Below, one piece after another: positions 58,475 to 64,000 of a stretch of DNA of 64,000 nt. The notes beneath the pieces were generated by a model that was given only the letters and a program-made list of their open reading frames with translations, did not search any database and was not told the DNA's origin. The first letter of the stretch is position 1, and each line of letters begins with the position of its first letter. The stretch is from Luzula sylvatica (lineage: Eukaryota; Streptophyta; Magnoliopsida; Poales; Juncaceae): the NCBI GenBank assembly GCA_946800325.1, contig OX326958.1, positions 568,001-632,000 on the forward strand, read 5' to 3'. Made by a program: the position numbers and the translations under genes.

Positions 58475-59620
58475 CTATTAAAAATCTCAACAATTATTCA
58501 AAATCTATATTCTAATTCTAACACTATTCAAAATCTGCATTAAATACTATAATTTATCTATTAAACACACGAATAACATATACATTAAATACTATAATTA
58601 TTTTTAAAAACTATAAATAGACCGACATAAAAATTTAAACAAAATCTCAACAATTGATAGATGAATTTTTTAAAATCATAACAAATAGAAAAACGAATGA
58701 AATTGAGTGAGATAAGATTCTAAATAAATCGGACACAATCAATATTAAAGAGAATATGTTTTGGCGATTTTAAAAGATATAGAACATAGTCAAATCTATT
58801 TTACAAAACAAAACGGTAAAATGAGAATTTTTCAAGCAATTTAACTTAATGATCCAAACATTTTTTTTGTCTTTTGGTTTTCTAAGTAAAACGATAAATC
58901 TACAAATATGAAAAGATACACATACATGTAAAAAATGCAGAACTATTTTTTTAGATTTTTAAACATCACAAAAAAGCTTGTAATGTTGATTTTTCACATA
59001 AATCCATAATTTATAAAAAAATATAAATAAACTATAAATTCATGATAAATCTATCGAATTTCACACAATTATTCTACACACAAATAGCAAATTTATCAAA
59101 ACAAATAGAATTCAATTTGAATATACCAGTAAAAAATAATGGCAAATGTACATATATCCGAGAAGCTTACAAAAAAATTCCTAAACATGGGATGGTATTT
59201 GCACTTTTGCCAACGGTGGTGGCAGAATTGCAATTTTTTCCCTTCTTTAAAATTAAAACATTTATAAAAAATAATAAAAAAATATTATTTCCCTCTTTCG
59301 CTAAAAGGCTTGTGCTTTCGCTAAAAGGCTTGTTGAAAGTAGCTTAATTTTTTTTTTTCAGGTTAACATGCAAAAATCATAATTAAACACATTTTCGACT
59401 CTTACGAAAGTGTTAAATTTGCAAATTGCAAGTTGGGCTACCTATTCTTGCAAATTGAGTTTTTCAAAATGTTACATGTAGAAGAAATCCAAAATATTTC
59501 TTTGACAAATTTTCTCTCTCGTCTCCTCCTCAATTTCTTAGAGCACGTTTGGAGATGAGTAAGTAATCTCTGATAATTAACAAAAAAATACTGAAATTTT
59601 ACTAGTAAATGTTTGGATAC
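57479..59620. other. SLU7 3' flank and duplicated segments, no gene seen
   Basis: 57541-57578 and 57693-57772 recur at 58504-58541 and 58545-58624, and the SLU7 5' flank at 55848-55895 recurs at 58641-58688. A 45-bp tandem pair with ACGCAGYTTGGTACCAATCA lies at about 57787-57876. GATGAACAGTA words recur at 57927, 58040 and 58080. (TA)34 occupies 58401-58468, and a 21-bp tandem pair (TTTCGCTAAAAGGCTTGT) about 59296-59334. Confidence 0.6.
58401..58468. repeat. (TA)34 microsatellite
   Basis: Uninterrupted TA repeat of 68 bp between the SLU7 3' flank and its duplicate. Confidence 0.95.
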
Positions 59621-61351
59621 TGTTGTTGTTTAATTTAGACCTAGAGGGGGGGTGAATAGGAAATCCTACGATCTAATTTTCGCGGTAATGGATACAATTA
59701 CAATTTTGTGCGGAAGCGTAAATAAATTAGAGAAAGAAATACAATACCGAAACAAATAACACGAGATATTTGTTTACGGAGTTCGGTAGGTGGTTGCTTT
59801 GTAGCTTTAACTCACCGGATACTTGCTCAATCGACCGACTCGATTGATTGCAAGTACCTACGTCTCCGGGGTTCCCTTGCGCCTTTTCGGCTTTCGATTG
59901 AATACTCAACTCAAACAATTACAAGGTTTGCCTTGATCGATTTACACGAATTTATCGATCAATGACGGGCTTTACAATTAGTAACTAGCCTATTACAATT
60001 TACTACTAACAAACTAGTCGTGATCGGTCACGCAAGTTGGGAATCGTTTAGTAGTGGATTCGAAATTGGATCTAATAATCTCTAAGAATGTTTAGATGAT
60101 TAAGCTCAAGATTTAAAGCTATGATTCTCTCTTTTGATTGGGAACATATATTAGTTGAGATAATGTGAGAGAATGAGGGAAGAGTTCTATTTATAGAACA
60201 CATAGACCCTTCCCTTAATATGTTTTTTCTGCATAGTCCGTTATAACTGACTTGAGGTCCGTTACAACGGGCTCAAAGTCAAACTAGCCGTTACAGGCAA
60301 TATATTCGAAAATTCCATAGTCCGTTATAACTGAGTTTAGGTCCGTTATAACCGACCTACTCCATTACAACTGAGTTTAGGTCCGTTATAACCGACATCT
60401 TACTGTGATCAGATTTATTTTATAGTCCGTTATAACTGAGTTTAGGTCCGTTATAACCGACCTACTCCGTTACAACTGAGTTTAGGTCAGTTATAACCGA
60501 CATCTTACTGTGACTTCACTTCATATTTATTCTGTGGTTCCGTTATAACTGAGTAACTTCCGTTACAACGGTTAGTATATGTCCGTTACAACGGATTGGT
60601 GATTCTGTTACAACGGATGATTGGTTATTCTGAAGTGAGTTCACAAGTCCGTTATAACTGAGTTTAGGTCCGTTATAATTGATATACTCCGTTACAACTG
60701 ACTTGAGGTCCGTTATAACGGACATGCTGTTATTAACAACTATTGTTGAATATCCGTTATAACTGAGCTGAGTTCAGTTATAACTGACAGTATGTCCGTT
60801 ATAACTGACATGAGGTCCGTTATAACGGACATGCTATTTTTAACAGTATTCATGTATGTCCGTTATAACTGAACTGAGGTCCGTTATAACTGACAGTATG
60901 TCCGTTACAACTGACATGAGGTCCGTTATAACGGACATGCTATTTTTAACAGCATTCATGTATGTCCGTTATAACTGAACTGAGGTCCGTTATAACCGAC
61001 ATGCTTCTGGAAATCTGTTTTATTATTTCATCATTTTAATGGATTTCGAATATATTTCTTTGACTAATCTTGAGCTTAATAATTCATAAACAAGTTTAGG
61101 GATACCTATAAGTTGTTTAGTGATTTATGTGATACCCCAACTTGCGGAATTTTCGATGTCTTGATGTCTTCACTTGATCATGCGTTTTCGTGCCATCGTT
61201 TCTTCACCGTCTTGACTTCCGACGTCTTGATTCTTCTTTTGATCCTTTGGTGGGTTACGTCTTCTATCTCTATAAATGTCACTCCCGCAAATAGATTAGT
61301 GGTATCGACATTATTTTGAGATAATCAAACCCTAGGAAATTTGAACCAACA
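59621..61351 (-). mobile_element. 3' LTR of a Copia-type, gag-bearing retrotransposon
   Basis: On the minus strand the LTR begins TGTTGGTTCAAATTTCC (61351) and ends ..AACAACAACA (59621), with TGTTG/CAACA termini and a length of about 1.73 kb. It is preceded by a polypurine tract AAAAGGGGGAGTT (61364-61352). Near its end is CCTATTCACCCCCCCTCTAG (about 59660-59641), a common feature of plant Copia LTRs. A dense palindromic repeat array lies within it (60235-61005). The matching 5' LTR lies beyond the window. Confidence 0.75.
60235..61005. repeat. Array of about 29 TCCGTTATAACNGA palindromic motifs in an LTR
   Basis: By eye about 29 copies of TCCGTTATAACTGA or near variants (ACAAC for ATAAC; CGA, GGA or TGA endings) occur in 780 bp, often paired as GTCCGTTATAACGGAC, a perfect 16-bp palindrome. 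Spacers such as GTTTAGG, CTTGAGG and CATGAGG also recur, giving higher-order units of about 30 and 130 bp. Each motif contains MYB-type core words (AACGG, AACTG) on one or both strands. Confidence 0.9.
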
Positions 61352-62101
61352 AACTCCCCCTTTTGATTCATTTCAAAATAATGTCGATTTGGAGAGTTCA
61401 ATCGATTACCGAGTAACTTTCCATATGATTTTCTCTTCTCCCCCTTTTTGAAAAGGATCAAAAGGGAATGAAGCGTAATCATACGAGAAGCCCCCTACAT
61501 ACAAGTTCCCCCTAAATCGTTGTTTTTTGCAATTTTAGGCTTGTATATAGATGAATTTCGCAAAATGATGTTTGAATTTTTTATTTTTTTTCATTTTGTA
61601 AAGATGTATGAAAAGATATTTAGTGTACAATAGGTTTTAACAAAAATTCTCAACCTTTGCGATGTATTAAAAAATAGCCGAAAACTTAATAAATTTTGAA
61701 ACTCAAATGTAATTCTCAAGAGAATGCATAGCTAGCTCGAGCCATGGACTCGAGTGTTGATCTACAACACACGACTCCTCGAGTGACACCTCTCAACATC
61801 CATTTATGTCACATTAGCTCCCTTGATAGTGCAAGGTGATGATGTTGAGTTTGGTACGCATATTTATTTAACGTTATTGCGTCTTCCCGATTCGTTTTCC
61901 ATTTAGCATACCTACATACTAGTCAAAATACCTTTCTCGTCTTTTGTAAGTGTATAGATGATTGAATTATCAAGAAAGAAAAATGGTCAAGATATCCGAA
62001 TCAACTAAACCCGAGTTTAGTGATGCAAATACTTGTATTAGCACTCCCCCTCAAATTGTGGCCAATTTTAAACATGGATGAGGGAGTGCGGAAACATGAC
62101 T
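61352..62101 (-). other. Retroelement region between gag stop and 3' LTR
   Basis: About 750 bp without a coding frame, on the minus strand. It includes a second purine-rich tract TTTGAGGGGGAGTGC (about 62053-62040) and a final polypurine tract at 61364-61352. Pol would be expected here in a complete element but is absent. Confidence 0.6.
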
Positions 62102-64000
62102 TTAAGTACCTTTCGGACACACCCCATTTGAGGTGGACGTGCTAGCCATGTTTCGATCTTTTCGAAGCCACAACCAAGTGGAATTTGGTTGCGGTTTTCG
62201 AAGGGGACAACCCGTTGATATATGTCCCATATTGCAACAATAGTTGCAAAATGCGCGAGTCGGTTTATTTGTGATTTCCGAACTCTTGACAAAGTGAGAT
62301 TGGAAGTGGTTCAAGTAATCTTTCGGTTGAGTTATCGGCTTTGTCGGCTTGGCACAATTATTATTTGATTTGTTAAATCGTTGTGTGCTTGTGAATTGTT
62401 TGGGAGTACGTTGTTGGTTATTAGCGACATGTGGTGAACTCACCTTATAAAAGTAGCCATTGGATCCCCGTTTGTATAAACATTCGGTTCGTTCCGTATG
62501 GTTATCTCTATAAGACGAGTGGGGTGCATAATGATTAACCCTATTATAGTTTCTAACATTTTTAGATTGGTTAATTTTAGCACTTTTATCCTTATTGGAG
62601 TCGCGGTACATAAAAGCATTTCCGCGATTCGTATTAGTATTGTACTCCTGTTTTTCTTTTTGATCTTGAGATTTTGAAGACACGGGTTTATGACCGTTAG
62701 TCTTCTTAAATCCTAGACCCGACTTATCATTGGGATTTTGTCCCTCCAAGACTTTGTCCAATGAAGGAGTGCTAGGTGTAAGTGATACACATGTGCTCTT
62801 CAATGACTCATTCACAAATTTCAAATTTTGGATTTCGACTTTTAGAGATGAGGTCTCGCTTTTTAGGGCTTGATAATCGCATTTTGAAAATCCGTTAAAT
62901 TCCGTTAATTGCGCTTTGTGCGACATTACCGATAATTCAAGAGATGATACCTTAGCCTTGAGAGTTAGTATCGTGCTCTCTTTTTCAATTTCACTTTGTC
63001 GAAGTCGATTGACTTCTCGCATTAGACTCTTGTGAGAGTCAAATTCTAACTCACTTTCCGATTCATCGGATGAGCTAGAATCTTCCTTTATCGAAATTGA
63101 TTTGAGTGTAGAGTTTAGGGTTACCTCATGACCGGGGTCATGCGAAGCCTCGATGTCGAAAGTTTGTGGAACAACTTGAGGAGCAACATAGGCGATTGGT
63201 TCCGGAAGAGGAGTGTTTTGCATGAGCATTTCTTGAATGGCTCGCTCAACCACGTCATTTACGTTTGGTGGTGTGTTTGCCATTAGTCCCACATCCACAC
63301 CTTCATTGTCGGATAGGTATTCCGAGTCGGTGGATGTGCTTGAGCACTCCGAATCTCCCCATGGATCCGAATCGACGATGAAGGCATTCGTCTTTCCGGA
63401 TTTCTTCACCTTATTTTTGCCTTTGTCGGTTTTGTCTTTATGCTCGTGTTTTCGTTCGCACCTCGAATCCTTTCTATCCTTACCTCTTGGATTGTCTTCG
63501 CGTTTGTTCCATGGTGCGTGTTCGGGATGTATGGTCCAACACGTGTCGGTTGTGTGACCCATTTTCTTGCACTCGAAACACACCGGTTTCAAGTGTTGAC
63601 GCTTTCGGTCATCGTTGAATTTGCGCTCTTGATCCTTTAAATCCTCGTGTCTCCTTACCAACAAAGACATCTCGTTTTCGTTTTCGTTCGTGTCGATAAC
63701 GAAGTTGGCATGATTTTCGGAATATGAGGTGCTCGCCATATTGTTGCTTCGTTGGTTCATGCGTGCCTCGAAATTTCGGAGATAACTTACAAGAATTTCC
63801 AAAGTGATGTCTTGGGTAGCCATCATGGTTTCCAAGGCGACGAGGAGAGTTTCCCAACTTGACGGCATAGCTCGAATTAGCTTACCTACAACTCGAGAAT
63901 TCGTTAGTGTTTCTCCTAGAGCGATGAATCCGTTTTTGATATGCGTCATTCGTGAGTACATATCATCTACGGATTCATTCTCGATCATTCGGAAACGATC
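62102..64000 (-). CDS. Retrotransposon Gag polyprotein (UBN2/DUF4219 type), partial
   Basis: The frame is open to the right edge (DRFR precedes the ATG at 63988), so the N-terminus lies outside the window; about 632 residues are seen. The first part carries the Gag core (SVDDMYSRMTHIKNGFIALG, LIRAMPSSWETL, LEILVSYLRNFEARM). A first zinc knuckle CFECKKMGHTTDTC is followed by a Lys/Asp-rich basic stretch, a Ser/acidic region, a coiled coil (SEIEKESTILTLKAKVSSLE) and a second knuckle CNYCCNMGHISTGC near the end. Two knuckles with an internal coiled coil are typical of long Gag proteins of the Copia/Sirevirus kind. The frame ends at a stop and no protease, integrase or reverse transcriptase follows before the polypurine tract 740 bp further. 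Confidence 0.8.
   Translation of the reverse strand, partial: DRFRMIENESVDDMYSRMTHIKNGFIALGETLTNSRVVGKLIRAMPSSWETLLVALETMMATQDITLEILVSYLRNFEARMNQRSNNMASTSYSENHANFVIDTNENENEMSLLVRRHEDLKDQERKFNDDRKRQHLKPVCFECKKMGHTTDTCWTIHPEHAPWNKREDNPRGKDRKDSRCERKHEHKDKTDKGKNKVKKSGKTNAFIVDSDPWGDSECSSTSTDSEYLSDNEGVDVGLMANTPPNVNDVVERAIQEMLMQNTPLPEPIAYVAPQVVPQTFDIEASHDPGHEVTLNSTLKSISIKEDSSSSDESESELEFDSHKSLMREVNRLRQSEIEKESTILTLKAKVSSLELSVMSHKAQLTEFNGFSKCDYQALKSETSSLKVEIQNLKFVNESLKSTCVSLTPSTPSLDKVLEGQNPNDKSGLGFKKTNGHKPVSSKSQDQKEKQEYNTNTNRGNAFMYRDSNKDKSAKINQSKNVRNYNRVNHYAPHSSYRDNHTERTECLYKRGSNGYFYKVSSPHVANNQQRTPKQFTSTQRFNKSNNNCAKPTKPITQPKDYLNHFQSHFVKSSEITNKPTRAFCNYCCNMGHISTGCPLRKPQPNSTWLWLRKDRNMASTSTSNGVCPKGT

Noticed and set aside
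60235..61005. Regularly spaced repeats that could suggest a CRISPR array
   Set aside because: Plant nuclear DNA, spacers are themselves repeated, and the array is inside an LTR.

Overview
The window is nuclear DNA of a flowering plant, probably a eudicot. Gene density is moderate, introns are short and AT-rich with GT..AG borders, intergenic DNA is very AT-rich, and typical plant transposons are present (CACTA, Mutator-type MITEs, Helitron-like ends, Copia LTR elements, a tRNA-derived SINE). The protein-coding genes have clear land-plant homologues. The species cannot be named from the sequence.

Layout. 1-4.6 kb is transposon-rich: two near-identical copies of a Myb/SANT-like gene fragment flank a non-autonomous CACTA element, followed by a Copia LTR with its primer-binding site. 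4.6-10.8 kb carries a tandem pair of small three-membrane-segment genes of unknown family, a SINE with target-site duplication, and several Mutator-type MITEs. 10.9-16.2 kb (minus) is a four-exon conserved plant gene of unknown function with a 3.9 kb first intron. 16.8-17.8 kb is a shrunken Copia element. 21.2-22.0 kb (minus) is a RABA4-type GTPase. 24.3-25.3 kb (minus) is a stand-alone HIRAN protein, divergent from a SUGP1-like SURP/G-patch splicing protein (26.2-28.0 kb, plus). 28-35 kb is mostly repeats and microsatellites, with a possible LTR rich in TGACG palindromes. 35.1-38.6 kb (plus) is a WIP zinc-finger gene of the TT1 type. 40.5-41.2 kb (plus) is an AIR12-like DOMON protein. 41.4-47.6 kb (minus) is an 18-exon EDM2 homologue. 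50.9-52.6 kb (minus) is a TBC RabGAP. 54.0-55.3 kb (minus) is FLU, divergent from SLU7 (56.0-57.5 kb, plus). 59.6 kb to the right edge is the 3' part of a Copia-type element with gag but no pol, whose LTR holds about 29 copies of a short palindromic MYB-site-like motif.

The genes are independent nuclear genes, not an operon. Loose themes are RNA processing (SUGP1-like, SLU7, and EDM2, which acts on transcripts with heterochromatic introns), Rab traffic (RABA4, RabGAP) and plastid control (FLU). I reconstructed exon borders by joining reading frames at GT..AG sites, which recovers the short first exon of FLU and the complete frames of EDM2 (about 1533 aa), RabGAP (411 aa), the SURP/G-patch protein (428 aa) and FLU (310 aa).

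The most interesting points are: an in-frame stop in the WIP gene with a conserved acidic tail surviving behind it and a second diverged copy of that tail further on; the palindrome array in the gag-only element's LTR; the tandem duplication joined through the CACTA end; a 57-nt in-frame optional intron in the AIR12-like gene; a tandem 16-aa charged repeat in EDM2 and a hairpin MITE right at one of its splice donors. I did not find a convincing new multi-gene system.
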